The position numbers were made by a program, and so were the translations under genes. DNA of 64,000 nt from Celoporthe dispersa (taxonomy: Eukaryota > Ascomycota > Sordariomycetes > Diaporthales > Cryphonectriaceae). The number at the start of each line of letters is the position of its first letter. Within the stretch, counting starts at the first letter, position 1. Shown here in pieces: positions 49,659 to 61,893 of the stretch. The stretch covers positions 3,720,001 to 3,784,000 of the forward strand of contig WAID01000003.1 of the NCBI GenBank assembly GCA_016584495.1. The letters run 5' to 3'. Below the pieces are notes generated by a model, which saw only the letters and a program-made list of their open reading frames with translations, made no database searches and was not told the DNA's origin.

Positions 49659-51510
49659 GGCAGATGCGAGCCAGGCTCAAGTCGGGGTGGTGGAGGTTTG
49701 GGTGAAGAAGTCGAACGCGGCGAGATCAAGGAAGGACGCTGATAGCGAGAGAGCCAGGGAGCTCTCAATGGTCAGGTAAATGTAGGCTGTGACATCCTAG
49801 TCATCTCTGGTCAGGAGAGAGGGATGCTCATGGAGACAGGCTTTAGACGAACTTATGAATAGCTTGTGAGGCGTCGGGGGGGGTGTGTGCGTGTGCGAGT
49901 GAGTGTACGTGTCGGTGTTTGGAGCGCGTAGCGGCCGTTCACCACGCCTGTGTGAATGAAGTGCTGTCCATAATGCTATCAGCGCTTAAGTATGTAGGAT
50001 TCGTGTAATCAGAAGGGCTTCAAAAGTCGACTTGAGAGCCATGGAGTGCTTCAGTGCTTCCTTTTTTGTTCTTTTTATCATGACGATCGCTCTGCGGTGG
50101 ACCGTGCCTGCTTATTTCCACGTTCCTACGTAATGGCTGCTGGATGGTAAGTGGAACGCCTTTGGCTGCGGATCCTTGTGGCGCTCTCCCAGAAACAGTG
50201 ATAGAGCCTCTGTAATGCGAGCCAGAATGCGAGAGATTTTTACTTTGGGGGGAGGGGGCCTATAATGATACGCTGTGGATAGCGTGACGACACTGTCAGC
50301 CGCTAAATATTTACAACGTCCAGAACAACAACTAACAAAGCACGGCTCGTCTCCCGCCCTACCGCGTCGGCCACCCGCATAATAATAAGTCAGACAGGAA
50401 AATTACATATACACGCACAGCCATTGATCTATCTGCTGGCATCTTTATCTCTGTCACCTGGAGGTAGAAATATGTATTGATTTCGTAGACGAAGATTGGA
50501 CCATTGTTCTGGGGTGAAGGATCAAAGCGTCTTAGCTGCATGGAGGGTGGCTAAAATACTGAATGTGGTTTGTTTGGATCCTTCCTCGCCTATGGCTATG
50601 GATTAGGCTTTGGTGCTAGCACCAGAAAACGAAGCCATGTGGGTGCGGTTGCCCTTAGATGACCAGCTGTGGGCGTTACTCGATGCCAGCTTCTGGACGG
50701 ATACATGGTCACAGCAGTTTTCCTCTATCACGGGTCAGGGCATCTCGGAATGAGTTACACAGACTGGAAAAGTAGAAAGAGGAGGGAAAGAAAGAAAAAA
50801 AAAAGACATTGCAAAGCAGCCGCAGTCATCGCATCCTCTCAGCAGTGACTAGGCGTTACATACGACGTATGGCACTGGGGACGCCGTGGGACAGAACCTG
50901 TCAACTCCAGACAGCCGATCTTGATGTTACATGATCATCATCCAAATGTTTTTCTCGTGAGCTGTGTGTTTCTCGGGCCTCCAACGTCGAGGTCTTCCTC
51001 CACAGACTCGCTCATCTGGGCACAGTTCGGCCGCCAGAGCTCCCGCCCCGTTATGATAAATGCAGACAAGTCTCGAACTTCGAAAGGCAATGGGCCTTCC
51101 CTCCGGATCTCGGCACTTGCACGAGGCCCGAACCCACTTGGAAAAGCCAAGGCGCGCGATTCTGCCATTGTCCGAAGACGGTGGTTTTATCAGTGACACC
51201 GGATCACGCACATTCCTTTCTTCTTCTTGTCACCCGATCGATAACCCGACGATGCCGCTGTCTTGGGCCCTTCAATCTTCAGTCTTCAGAACCTGACCAA
51301 GACTGTCGGTCCTCTCTGCTGGGAGCAAAATATAAGTCGGCTAATCTCGTGTAGCTGTCAGCCCTACCGTACCGCGGCGCATCTCGCTACTACCACGCAA
51401 ACCCCGAGCGTAGCATCCGAACTTCCGGCTGGTCGCCCGGTACCGTAGCATTCCAGCATTACACGCAGGGCTCCGACGTTACACCGGGACGAGTCGCGTG
51501 GTCTGCAGGC
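49659..51510. other. Intergenic (divergent promoters)
   Basis: Between the divergent membrane-protein gene (-) and methyltransferase gene (+). Contains only short ORFs without recognisable products. A GT-rich patch lies near 49878-49910. Both promoters must lie here. Confidence 0.55.
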
Positions 51511-52803
51511 ATGGACGGAGGCTCAACAAGAAGTGACGCTGGCAGCGATGACCAGTGGAACACCGTGACCAGCTTCCCGGCGACTCTGGACGTGTCTGAC
51601 GGTTCTGGGGTGAGGCATACAAAGTCTGCTGCCCTCTCTGGCATCGCTGAACGATTCTAGGCTGAGGACCATGACTCTGCGCTGGGTTTCTCTCTGAGGT
51701 ACGACCCTATGTGATGTCCTGCTGCGTCTCTGCCTCACCGGGGTCCCTTCCAATAGAGCAGTGCTCAGACTCAACCCCACCGTCCGGAGATGTCAACGCC
51801 GAGGCGGATCTCGAGGCTGACACCACCCAATTAGTGACTCCACGACCTCGCTGAGGACAAGCATCCACAACTTCATCCTTGAGAATGGCCGTACATACCA
51901 CTCATACCGTCCCGGCAGTGAGCTAGTCCCATAATGCGCTATAGGAACGAAACGGCCTAGAACGCTGACCATCAGTCTAGAGTACATGCTGCCCAACGAT
52001 GACGCCGAGCAGGATCGCCTCGATCTGCAGCATCATACCTTCCTGGTCTACCTAGAGGGCAGGTTATACATCGCCCCTCTAGTGTATCCACGGCGAGTTC
52101 TCGACATAGGCACCGGCACCGGCATCTGGGCCATAGAGTTTGCCCAGCAGCACCCAGACGCGACCGTCATCGGGACAGATCTGTCGCCTATCCAGCCGGA
52201 CCTGGTCCCGCGCAACCTGAGGTTCGAGATCGGCGACGCAGAGGAGGCCGACTGGGGGTTCGACCTGCCCTTCGACTACATCCACGCCCGCGCTATGGTG
52301 ACGTGCTTCAAGGAGCCCAGGTCCGTCCTCCAGCGCATCTATGACAATCTCGCCCCCGGTGGTTACTTTGAGCTGCAGGATCCGTGTCTGCCGATGCAGT
52401 GCGACGACGGGTCCTGGGACGGCACCGCCCTGGCCGAGTGGAACAGGCTGCTGTATGACGGCATGCTGAGGACCGGCAAGGACCTGAGGGATAATCTCAA
52501 CTGGGCAAACTACATGCGGAAGATTGGGTTCGAGGCTGTGGTAGAGAGGAGGGGCGCCGTGGCGTTTAATCCGTGGCCCAAGGGCAAGAAGAACAAGCTC
52601 CTGGCCGCGATGTGCGGACAGAATCTCCTAGAGGGCGTCAAGAGCATGTCTCTGGCCATCTTTACCAGGGTCCTGGGGATGAGCGCGGATGCGGTATCGG
52701 ACTTTTGGAAGATGTGAAGAAGGACCTTGCGGACCCCAAGATCCATGCGTACTCGCAGGTATATTTTGCGTACGGGAGAAAGCCTTTGCGAGATGGGTCT
52801 TAA
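51511..52803 (+). CDS. LaeA-like SAM-dependent methyltransferase
   Basis: Class I methyltransferase of the fungal LaeA-like group, whose founding member regulates secondary metabolism and development; most paralogues are uncharacterised. Exons are 51511-51609, 51757-51917 and 51981-52803. The second intron (63 nt, GTGAGC donor, CTGAC branch, GTCTAG acceptor) is clear. The first (147 nt, GTGAGG donor) is less certain. Before the domain come an acidic N-terminus and the conserved lead-in FILENGRTYHSYR. Motif I is VLDIGTGTGIWAIEF at about residues 127-141, followed by TVIGTDLSPIQP, FDYIHARAM and the post-motif LAPGGYFELQD. The C-terminus ends in VYFAYGRKP. Three missing bases are needed: next to the first donor, at about 51829-51831, and in the T run 52703-52706. 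Without the last, the protein would stop 28 residues early. Repaired length is 361 aa. Confidence 0.8.
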
Positions 52804-53933
52804 AGAAGGAGTTCCAGGAGAAGGCATCTGTAGAAATCCCGGCGGCAATGTCACAGTCATCTTGTCATGGGGGATGGCACTGAGAAGCCAAGGCGTGACA
52901 CACATGCACACTGCGTCGCTGGTCATTCCAGACGACGATTATCAGCTCATCTTCAGCCTGACCACCATGATCGAAAAAGCGCACGGCTAAGTGGTCGGAG
53001 GATCTTGTATGTCCTGCGGCTGGCCAGCGCCTAACGACACAATGACCTGTGCCTCGAACCCGGCCGCCCAAGTTTCCCCCGAAAAGCCGTGTAAATTTCG
53101 GCCGGGGGCTGTGTTGTATTGTTTTCTGTGGTGGACTGTACATACTATGGTTGTAAAGACATTGACACGAGTATTGAAATTACAGGACTGAAAGACAAGG
53201 TTCTGATCCCCCCGGAATCCAAGCGACAGGCGATTTCGAAGGATAGGACCCGTTGTATTCCCCTAACCAGCTTAGCAGACTTCGGAATCCCGCCCGAAAG
53301 TGATCACCATGTTCCGGGGGGGGGCCTCCACGGCTCAGCGGGGCCTCCAGCAGCCCTTTTTTTTTCTTCTTTTCCTTGCTCCCCCCTCCCCGCTGGGTTT
53401 CGAAACGAAACTACATAGTGTCATTCTATGGTGGTACATTGAATCATGACGATGGAAAAAGGGGCACGCGGGCCGGAATTTTTTGAGTCCCAAGAAAGTC
53501 ATGCGCTGCCCACCTACGCGCCCAGGGTTTGACGCCATCCGTGATGGGCAATCCGGTTAAAATGAGCTGACCCAGACAGGGCCTTGCAGCAACAATCCCG
53601 AACGGGACTCGCCCCGTTCAAGCGAAGGGCATGGCATTGGAGGGAACATCGTGAGTTTCGAAATATATTGGCTTGGCTCCCAGGGCAGCCTGGTGCTTCC
53701 CCGTCTTCCTCATAAAACATTCTTGTGTAGTCTCTAGTGCCTTTTGATCAAGTTGTTGTCTCGCTGGACTCCTTTTGTCATTCGTTCCATTACGTTCATT
53801 TTCCCCCTCACCTTCTTCCTGATCTTCGTCTGGCAACAGCATCTATCATTCTTTTGCCGTGCATTTGCACAAGTCTCTCATTTTCTAGTACATATCATTC
53901 CTCCAGGTGAAGCAAGCCCTTCACGTTTTCACA
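52804..53933 (+). other. Intergenic: methyltransferase 3' region and xylanase promoter
   Basis: No gene seen. The stretch from about 53740 to 53930 is pyrimidine-rich and should hold the xylanase transcription start and leader. A GGCTAA word lies far upstream at 52985-52990. Confidence 0.6.
52985..52990 (+). promoter_or_regulatory. Possible XlnR/XYR1 box
   Basis: GGCTAA matches the core bound by the xylanase regulator XlnR/XYR1. It lies about 944 bp before the xylanase ATG. A six-base word occurs often by chance, so this is weak. Confidence 0.2.
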
Positions 53934-55483
53934 ATGCGTTCGAGTGCTTCCCACCTTGCCCTCCTGGCGCTGGCCGCCGGTGCCAACGCCCAGCTGAACA
54001 AACTCGCTGTGGCTGCCGGAAAGAAGTACGCATGCAGCTCTCCTGCCTCACCGTTTTGCATCCACATGTCCATCAGCTTCATGAAAGTGGCTAACGAGGC
54101 ACTCAAGGTACTTTGGCTCCGCAACGGACAACGGCGAGCTCGACGACACCGCCTACGTTGCCATCCTGAGCGACGCCGATGAGTTTGGCCAGATCACGCC
54201 CGGTAACACCCAGAAATGGGAATACACCGAGCCTGAGGAGGGCACATTCACCTATACCGAGGGTGATGTGATTGTCGATTTTGCTCAGAACAACAGCCAG
54301 ATCCTGCGCTGCCACAATCTGGTCTGGTACGAGCAGCTTCCTTCATGGAGTACGTGAGCCCAACACTGAACGAGATATTGTGGAACCCAGTAGAGGGATG
54401 GTCATTCGGCCATGTTGCTGACCCGTTTTTACTATTATTTAGTCTCCTCCGATTCTTGGACCAATGACACTCTCACATCTGCCATGACCACCCACATCAC
54501 CAACGAAGTCACGCACTGTCAGTAGTTTTCTCTCTCTCTCTCTCTCTTTCTTGGTCAGTAGCAGGATATTAAGACAGGATCCAGACAAGGGTGAATGCTA
54601 CGCGTGGGATGTCGTAAACGAGGCTCTCAGCGACAGCGGCGGTTACCGTGACAATATCTTCTACGAGACGATTGGGGAATACTACATCCCCATCGCCTTC
54701 TCGACTGCTGCCGCTGCCGACCCGGACGCCAAGCTCTACTACAACGACTACTCGATCGAGTTCACCGGCACCAAGCTGACCGAGGCCCTGGCCATCGTGG
54801 ACCTTATCCAGGGTGCCGGTGTCCAGATCGATGGCGTCGGTCTCCAGGGCCACTTCATCGTCGGAGAGGTCGGCAGTGCCGATTCCCTGGCCGCCGTCAT
54901 GAACCAGTTCACGGCCAAGGGCGTCGAGGTTGCCTACACCGAGGTTGATGTCCGCCACCTGACCGTGCCGGCCAACGACTCGCAGATCGAGCAGCAGGCT
55001 GTCGACTATGCCTCTATCGTCAGTGCTTGCCTGCAGGTCGATGACTGCGTGGGCGTCACTGTCTGGGACTTTGACGACAAGTACTCCTGGATCCCGTCCA
55101 CCTTCAGCGGCGAGGGTGAGGCTTGCCTGTACGACGAGAACCTCTCCAAGAAGCCTGCTTGGACATCAGTGTCCTCGGTTCTGGCTGCTGCCGCCACGGG
55201 CAGCGCCTCCGCGGCTACGACCACCGGCGATGCTGCCGTCGCTGCTGCTACCACCAGCAGCGCTGCTTCTGCCTCGGCCACCGGCGGTTCTGCTGCCCCT
55301 GCCTCGACCGCCAGCGCTTCCAGCTCTGCTGTTCAGTCTTCGGCTGCTGCAGTGCAGGCTTCCAGCTCTGCCGTGGAGTCTTCTGCACCCTCCAGCACTA
55401 CTGTGGCCGCCCTCGCCACATCTTCGGCAGCGGGCACCTGCGTCAAGAAGACCAAGACCGTCTACGTTACTGCGTCTGCTTAA
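53934..55483 (+). CDS. Secreted GH10 endo-1,4-beta-xylanase
   Basis: Hydrolyses internal beta-1,4 bonds of xylan outside the cell. Exons are 53934-54025, 54108-54349, 54443-54517 and 54585-55483. Introns of 82, 93 and 67 nt have GT-AG ends. Signal peptide is residues 1-19 with a likely cut after NANA-like sequence before Q20. The GH10 barrel follows: RCHNLVWYEQLPSW, then WDVVNEAL with the acid/base Glu149, YNDYSIE, DGVGLQGHF, and YTEVDVRH with the nucleophile Glu256 (precursor numbering). From about residue 345 a Ser/Ala/Thr-rich linker leads to a short tail with one Cys (CVKKTKTVYVT). No cellulose-binding module is present. This is the only gene here with no frame break; 435 aa is exact. Confidence 0.95.
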
Positions 55484-56594
55484 GATGTGTTGCCGTGGAT
55501 CTCTTGGGGTGAGGGACAGCTAGCTCATGAAGGAACAAGGGACTCTGCGTCATTTCATGTATATACATTGTTAAACACTGTACTGCAGACGTGCTCAGTT
55601 GTATATTATAGAGAACCTCAATAGAGCTGGTTTTTCTTATCGTGCTGCTGACTTGTCGTGATCCGTTGCTGTTGAATCGACATTACTCTTTAGAGGATTC
55701 ATCGAAGGGACACAGATACGAGTTAAGGGAAGGGAAGAAAGGAAACAACATATAGGAAAAAACCGCAGCATGCAAGTTACATCCGATATTATGTAATTAC
55801 TTGGTACTCAATACTAAAGTAATCACGGTGGCTGTGAGTGCCGGTATTTATGAAGGAGGGCAGCCAGGTGAAGTGCTCGGGTGAGACGCCTCGATAAGAG
55901 GGCCAGAATTGAGAGCCCTGTGCGCGTGATAGTGGCTAGAAGAGAAGAGAATGCTGGGATCCAATCTCAAGACCAAGAGAGAGGATATCTAAGTAGCTAT
56001 CTCAAGCTCATAGATGGTTTATATGGCAACGGTAATGTAAGTGCGGGTTGAGGTGAGTGGCCCTCTTTTCCACAATACAGGAAGATCGGACGGGTCTTCT
56101 CCACTATAAACAGACGGATGGCAACTACCTCTTCGATAGTGCCCATTCGAAGGAGATGAAGCCTCGGCAATCAATCGCCGCGCAGGTTTCTACATAGTCA
56201 GTTGATTGATTATTGTAATCAGTGGACCATGTCGTAAGTACGTACATGACCTGACCCAATCAAAGCGTAGCGTTCTCACATACCCGAATAGGTTTAAGTC
56301 ATTTTCAATCCACGGCATTGTGTAAATGTGCTGTTATCTAATCTAGACCTCACCTTTCAACCTGGACAAGATGCTATTGACCTCGCAATCCCGAATCTGA
56401 GCCAATAAGCCGACCGAGGCCTATCAACCACTCTTAGGTCATGATAGAGTCCATGGCCTGAATTGAGGCGCTGGAGATGGCCTTCACCAAGTTTAAAACG
56501 TGACCAGATTCCACAACGCATTTATCAATCCTCGCCACCATCCTCTCTTTGCATTCCTTGGGACCTGCCTGGGTGCTCTCGCTGCTCTCCAAAG
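55484..56594 (+). other. Intergenic
   Basis: AT-richer DNA between the xylanase and the transporter, both on plus. Likely xylanase 3' UTR and transporter promoter. No gene seen. Confidence 0.6.
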
Positions 56595-59156
56595 ATGGCT
56601 GCTGATACCACCACCAAAGCCACCGACCCGCAGCATCCAGCTCCGGGCGAACAAGAAATACACAAGGAGCCGCTACAGGACATTGAAGTCCACTCCATTA
56701 AAAATGTATCCGCCGAAGAGAACTCGTGAGTTGCTGTACCGTCACCACGTTGGTTCAAATAGTCACTAAAAGAAAGGCGTACTGCTGTTGTCAGGATATA
56801 CCCCGAGGTTCAGGCAGCTGTCCCTGCCGTTGACGAAGATGTCCCGGTTAATACTGTTCGTGTCTGGATTCTCGGCATCCTGACCACATTTATCATGGCA
56901 GCCTTCTCGCAGCTGTTCGAACTCCATAATCCGCCATGTGCGTATAGTGAACTCCCTTACCTAACGGAGAGGCAATTTGTATCTTTCTAACATAGAGCAT
57001 CTTCAAGTGTCCCTATCAGCATATGTCATGATTCTGGCGGTTTTCCCCGTCGGAAGATTCCTCAGTCGATATACGCCCCAGTGGACCATGAATCTCCTGG
57101 GGCAGGAGATCGCCCTCAACCCCGGTCCTTTCAGCTTCAAAGAACATACAATCATCGCTATTATGGCCATAGGAAGTACTGGCTACGACAGTGGTTCTCT
57201 GGCATCATTTGTGTGGAGCGCAATGGAGAAGATGATGGATATTCCGGTCTCAACCGGATTCAAGTTCCTCTTCCTCCTCACGACGCAAGGGCTAGCCTTT
57301 GGGTTTGCAGGCATCTTCCAGAAGCTCCTTGTGGATCCGGCCTACTGCGTCTGGCCGACCGCGCTGCCGACAGCCACATTAATCCACGGCCTACACGGGG
57401 GAAGCTTCCTCAAAGACACCGAGAGCAGGTGGAAGATCCCTCGCCTCCGCTTTTTCTGGATCTCGCTTGCCGCCGTCACCTTGTGGCACTTTTTGCCCGG
57501 GTTCCTCTTCACGGGTCTCTCGTACTTTGCCTGGATCACCTGGATCGCCCCGGACAACGTGACCGTGAACCAGCTGTTTGGCGCCTACTCAGGCATGGAC
57601 CTCCTCCCCATGACTTTGGACTGGAACCAGATTATCGCCTACCAGAGCTCGCCACTTGTCACGCCAGCTTGGGCAATACTCAACGTCGTTGGCGGTGCCG
57701 TCTTCTTCCTGTGGGTTGTCTCGCCAGCTCTGCACTGGAGTAACGTCTGGTACGGAAAGTATTTTCCATTTTCGTCTTCCTCAGTTTTCGACAACACCGG
57801 GAATGCCTACAATACGACCAGGGTTCTGACTTCTGACTTCACGCTGAACACGACGGCGTATCATGAGTACTCTCCCATCTTCCTCTCGACCACCTCGGCT
57901 GTGTCATACGGACTAGGCTTTGGAGCTGTGACGGCGGTGTTCGTCAATGCCGCCTTGTATCATCGGGAGCAGATTTGGGTGGGTTTGAAGAAAACATTCT
58001 CCCCAAGACGATCTCAGGCCCCCGAGGCGGATATCCACGTCAGGGTAAGCAATTGACCCCTTTCGAAAGACGAGTGAGCTCTACTAATGAAATGTATATA
58101 GCTCATGCAAAAGTACAATCCCACTCCGACTTGGTGGTATGCCGTATCTCTCGTCATCATGACTGCTCTTACCATATTGTTTGTGGAGTATTTCGACACC
58201 GGGCTGCCCTGGTGGGCCGTAATTCTCAGCCTCGTCATCACTGTCCTGCTCTTCGTCCCAGTTGCCATTCTCACGGCCATCAGCAACCAGAGCGTGTCCA
58301 CCAACGTCTTCAGCGCCATGATCGGTGGCTATCTCTGGCCTGGCAAGATGGTCGCAGTGGTGGTGTTTAAGTGCATTAACTTCAATACCATCGGATCCGG
58401 GATGGTGCTGGCGAGGGATCAAAAGCTCGGGCACTACATGAAGATCCCTCCTCGTGTCGTGTTTTCAGCTCAGGCTCTTGGGATCCTCATCAACTGGCTC
58501 ACTCAGACTGGCGTCAACATCTGGGCCCTGGACAGCATCGACGGTGTTTGCACTAGTGATGCCTCGGGTCACGTAAGTTCAACTCGGCCGTTTTCCGAAT
58601 AATGTGTAATTACCTTAAACTGACCTTATTGCTAGTTCACCTGCCCCATAAGCTCCTCCTTCAAGTCCAGTATGGTCTTCTGGGGCCTGATAGGCCCTGA
58701 AAGGCTCTTCTCCGACTCCGCGATGTATCGGCCAATGTTGTGGTTCTTCTTCATAGGAGCTCTGCTGCCTGTGTTTCTATTTGTGGTCGCCAGAAAGTTT
58801 CCTCATCTCAGCTGGATTAGGTACATCAACATCCCTATCATCATGTCCAGCGTCTCCGCGATTCCGCCAGCAACGGCCAACAACTACATGGCCTGGGGAG
58901 TGATTGGGATTGTCTTCCAGTGGTACCTCCGCAAAGAGCCTTCGCCTGGTGGCAGAGATACAACTTTTTACTGTCGGCTGCTTTGGATGCTGGGCTTGCT
59001 ATCACCAGTCTGCTAATCTTCTTTTGTCTGTCGTATCCTGACGTTACCTTGAGCTGGTGGGGCAATAATGTCGACGCGACGACTGCAGACTATGCAGGAC
59101 TGCCGCTGCTTACCGTACAGGAGGGGAAGACCTTCGGACCTACATCCTGGCTTTAA
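56595..59156 (+). CDS. OPT-family oligopeptide transporter
   Basis: Proton-coupled importer of small peptides (or peptide-metal conjugates) in the plasma or vacuolar membrane. Exons are 56595-56725, 56795-56937, 57008-58044, 58102-58572 and 58636-59156. The acceptor of intron 2 is ambiguous. I prefer AG at 57006-57007, because it restores NPPLSLSAYVM without a stop. The cytosolic N-terminus leads to the family block YPEVQAAV. NPG is at residues 129-131, and KIPPR at 551-555, both OPT signatures. About 12-16 hydrophobic helices are spread along the chain. The end (NYMAWGVIGIVFQWYLRK, then WWQRYNFLLSAALDAG) is typical. One A is missing at 58933-58935; unrepaired, the protein would lose about 75 C-terminal residues. 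Repaired length is 767 aa. It converges on the M61 peptidase gene. Confidence 0.9.
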
Positions 59157-59573
59157 GAGTCCAGCCTGGGCTTATTCCAGTCCGCAGTTTAGATGAGATG
59201 TGGCCGATATTGAGCAATTTGTTGGAGGTCGACATTAGAGAATACAGTGTAATTAAACCCACGACACCAAGCACAAGACATCCTCAGCAAATCGAGACCG
59301 CGGCGTTTCTTGGTCGTTGTAAATTCAGTAAGATTTAACGAGGCATAATGACTTCGCTTGGTTATGATGGCATGATCTTCATTTGCAACAAGAGAGGCTG
59401 TAAACAAAAAGAAATTTTATTATCTCAAGAAAAAAAAGAAAAAAAAGAAAAAAAGTAGGGAAATCAAATCATGACGAACACGGACTTGATACTCTCAAGA
59501 CCATTGACAATGCTACACTTGTGTCGATCATAACAGAGGATGACGAAAGTCTCTCAGTCTTGGGAAGAAAGCA
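59157..59573. other. Convergent 3' region
   Basis: 417 bp between the stop codons of the OPT and M61 genes. Contains an A-rich tract (59427-59455) and no gene. Confidence 0.6.
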
Positions 59574-61316
59574 CTAATTCCAGAGCTGCCAGCTAGTCGT
59601 CGTCTCTTCTGACCGCGGCAGATACTCAATCTTCTGCTCCCTCCCGTCCTTCCGTAAAGTCATAGAATACATGGCTTGCGCGTACTCGGTGCAGTGATTG
59701 TGGTTCGAGGCTGTAAGAATCTCAGCGCCCTCGGGCATACCTGCGCGAGCAGCTGGTGACCCATCGACAACACCCGTCATGACCCGCGTGCGCAAGGCAT
59801 TTCGATCGAATCCAAATTCGAGGACCCGCATTTCACACCTGTTTAACGCATCTGACGGGGCACCAATGAAGACATTACTGAAATCCAGTGTCTGGCCACG
59901 AAGCATACCCTGGAAGTGTTCCTCGATGGGGACGGGGAGATCTGATGTCCCAAGATAAGAGCGGAGATACTCAAGCCAGTCTCCGGCTCGAACCGTCTCA
60001 CCACTCTTGGTCCGCCGTGCCATATCGATGACTATATCGTCCAGCGGCCCGTTCTGCATGAAGTCGAAGCGACCAGTAGCCCGTCTCATGTAGCAATCCA
60101 TCAGGAGCAGGTAAGCGTAGCCACGCTTATAGGGCACCCAGACGGCGTACCAGTCGGAGAAGTGCTGAGCGGCGGCATCGCGGATATCTATGTTGATCCG
60201 TGGATTGGTGAAGTAGGCCTGGGTATGGCAGTTGATCCGGTCGACCAGGTACTTCCCTCCCGCAAAGGCCGAAGCGATACGGAAGAAGCGCACAGTATAA
60301 CTCGGCGATGCCTAGAGGACATGTCAGCTATTGGCCGTTTCCGGGATATAAGAGACCAGAAAGTCAAGAAGACAATGAGTACCTTCGGTAAACCAGGCAT
60401 TATCGTAGCCATCCTCCTCCGGGTCCATCTTGGAAAAGCTGTGCACCATCTCATGGGTAAACAGACCCATGATAGCATCGTCCGGCTCGCTTTTGACGGT
60501 TTCATCGTATTCCAGCACATAACTCCCCAAGAAGCCCGTGCCTCCATATCCAATCAAAGACTGGCGCAGGAAGACCCGGTACGACTCGCCCGTAACCTTG
60601 AAATGAGCCATCATCTTGGGAAACAGTACCTGATTGTATCCCTTGATCCGATCGAGGTTGGCTGGGAGTGAGCCAAACCAGTAGCAGGCAGAGAACCCCT
60701 CGTCGCTCACGGGAGGAGCTTCTGGGTACGAGCGGATCGCCCCAACCATGTAGATGGTGGACCAGAGCACGTCGGAATGGCCGGTTCGGGGGGCTGGACG
60801 GAGGCCTTCTCCAAAACTCCAGACACATCTTGTATCCTCTGGCGCATTAGACGGCAGACACCACTGAACAATGTTCGTGTGGACCTTATCTGAGATTAGA
60901 CGTGGGAGAAACCACTGCCCGCAACCTTGAAGGCCGCCCTCCTCGCGGCGGACATCGATTCTGGTTCCCACCGGGGTCTTGACATCTACCTGGCGAGGAT
61001 GAACCTCATATGCCAAGATGACATCGCCCCGGGTTGCCCGTCCCACACACCAATGCTGCTGTGTATTGCGGGTCTGACTTGGGATGTCGACAAAGCGCAA
61101 GGGCAAGACACCTTGGTCGTCGATGATGCTGATGTCTGATTCTTTGAACGGGTGACCAGGCACGTTGTCTGTGAACGTGTTGAAGATGAACATGGGTTGG
61201 TTGGCGGCAACAGCTGGTCGCTGGATCTTGAGATGCACAGAGAGAGCGCTGGCACCGGCCGCATCAAAATGCGGCGTGAGGCGGAGGCGGATCACAGGTT
61301 CGTTTGGAAGCTGCAT
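59574..61316 (-). CDS. M61-family (glycyl aminopeptidase-like) zinc peptidase with PDZ domain
   Basis: Gluzincin metallopeptidase. Exons are 61316-60383 and 60311-59574, with a 71-nt intron (GTACTC donor, CTGAC branch, TCTAG acceptor). I chose ATG 61316 because fungal relatives begin shortly before the block VIRLRLTPHF; no ATG lies upstream in frame. An N-terminal beta domain is followed by the catalytic domain with HEMVH (His288, Glu289, His292) and the third ligand Glu311 in WFTEG. A PDZ-like domain near the C-terminus includes GVVDGSPAARAGMPEGAEIL. No signal peptide is visible, so cytosolic action is likely. One extra G (minus strand, near 60259-60261) breaks the frame after YRFGLCG. Repaired length is 556 aa. 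The intron splits the zinc site from the third-ligand neighbourhood. Confidence 0.8.
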
Positions 61317-61893
61317 TTTAGCTGTGAAGTAGTTACTGTAGGTGATATAATCCTTGGAGAATCTCAAGCACCAACTTCATAGAGATCAAAGCGATGGACG
61401 CGAACACCGAGGCGCAGATCATTGTTTTATACCTCAGTAGTGACTAACAAACGGGCTCCCGCTGGCCGCTCGGAAGCGTACTGCAATAATAATTTATTAA
61501 TTGGTGGTCCTGCTAGATCTAGCCTCACTTGATCAGTTCCCCCCAGTAATAATAATATCTCGTACCATTTTTTGCACTGTAGAGATATTGTTATTACTTC
61601 TTGTCGTTCTACAAATGCTACTTAATACCAGCATATGCATACCAACTACACCACACCTTTCCGAACTGGGTATTCGGGAACGCCGCCACTGCGCGCAAGA
61701 GAAAACGCTCCGATAATAAACCGGCAAGGCCCGCCCGCTGGGCAAACCGGGGTAAGTAAGGCTCACCCACTTCTTTTACAGTTTCTTATCCTGGAACAGA
61801 TCTCTTCCCTCGCGGCCCCCCTCCCCCCCTCCTCTCCCATTCGGTTCTTTGCCCTTCAGTCTGTTCTTTGTTGACGCTGTCACACTGTCCGAC
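61317..61893. promoter_or_regulatory. Shared divergent promoter of M61 peptidase and Zn2Cys6 regulator
   Basis: 577 bp between the two start codons, AT-rich around 61480-61620 and pyrimidine-rich at 61800-61860 next to the regulator gene. It contains the palindrome CCG-N9-CGG at 61710-61724, a layout used by dimeric Zn2Cys6 factors. Confidence 0.6.
61710..61724. promoter_or_regulatory. Everted CCG-N9-CGG element
   Basis: CCG at 61710-61712 and CGG at 61722-61724 around an AT-rich 9-bp spacer. Everted CGG triplets are a known target form for Zn2Cys6 dimers. It could serve autoregulation or peptidase control (inference). Confidence 0.35.

Noticed and set aside
56938..56989. Acceptor at 56988-56989 (ATAG) for OPT intron 2
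   Set aside because: With the GTGCGT donor it creates a TAG codon at the junction. The downstream AG at 57006-57007 gives an open, family-like reading.
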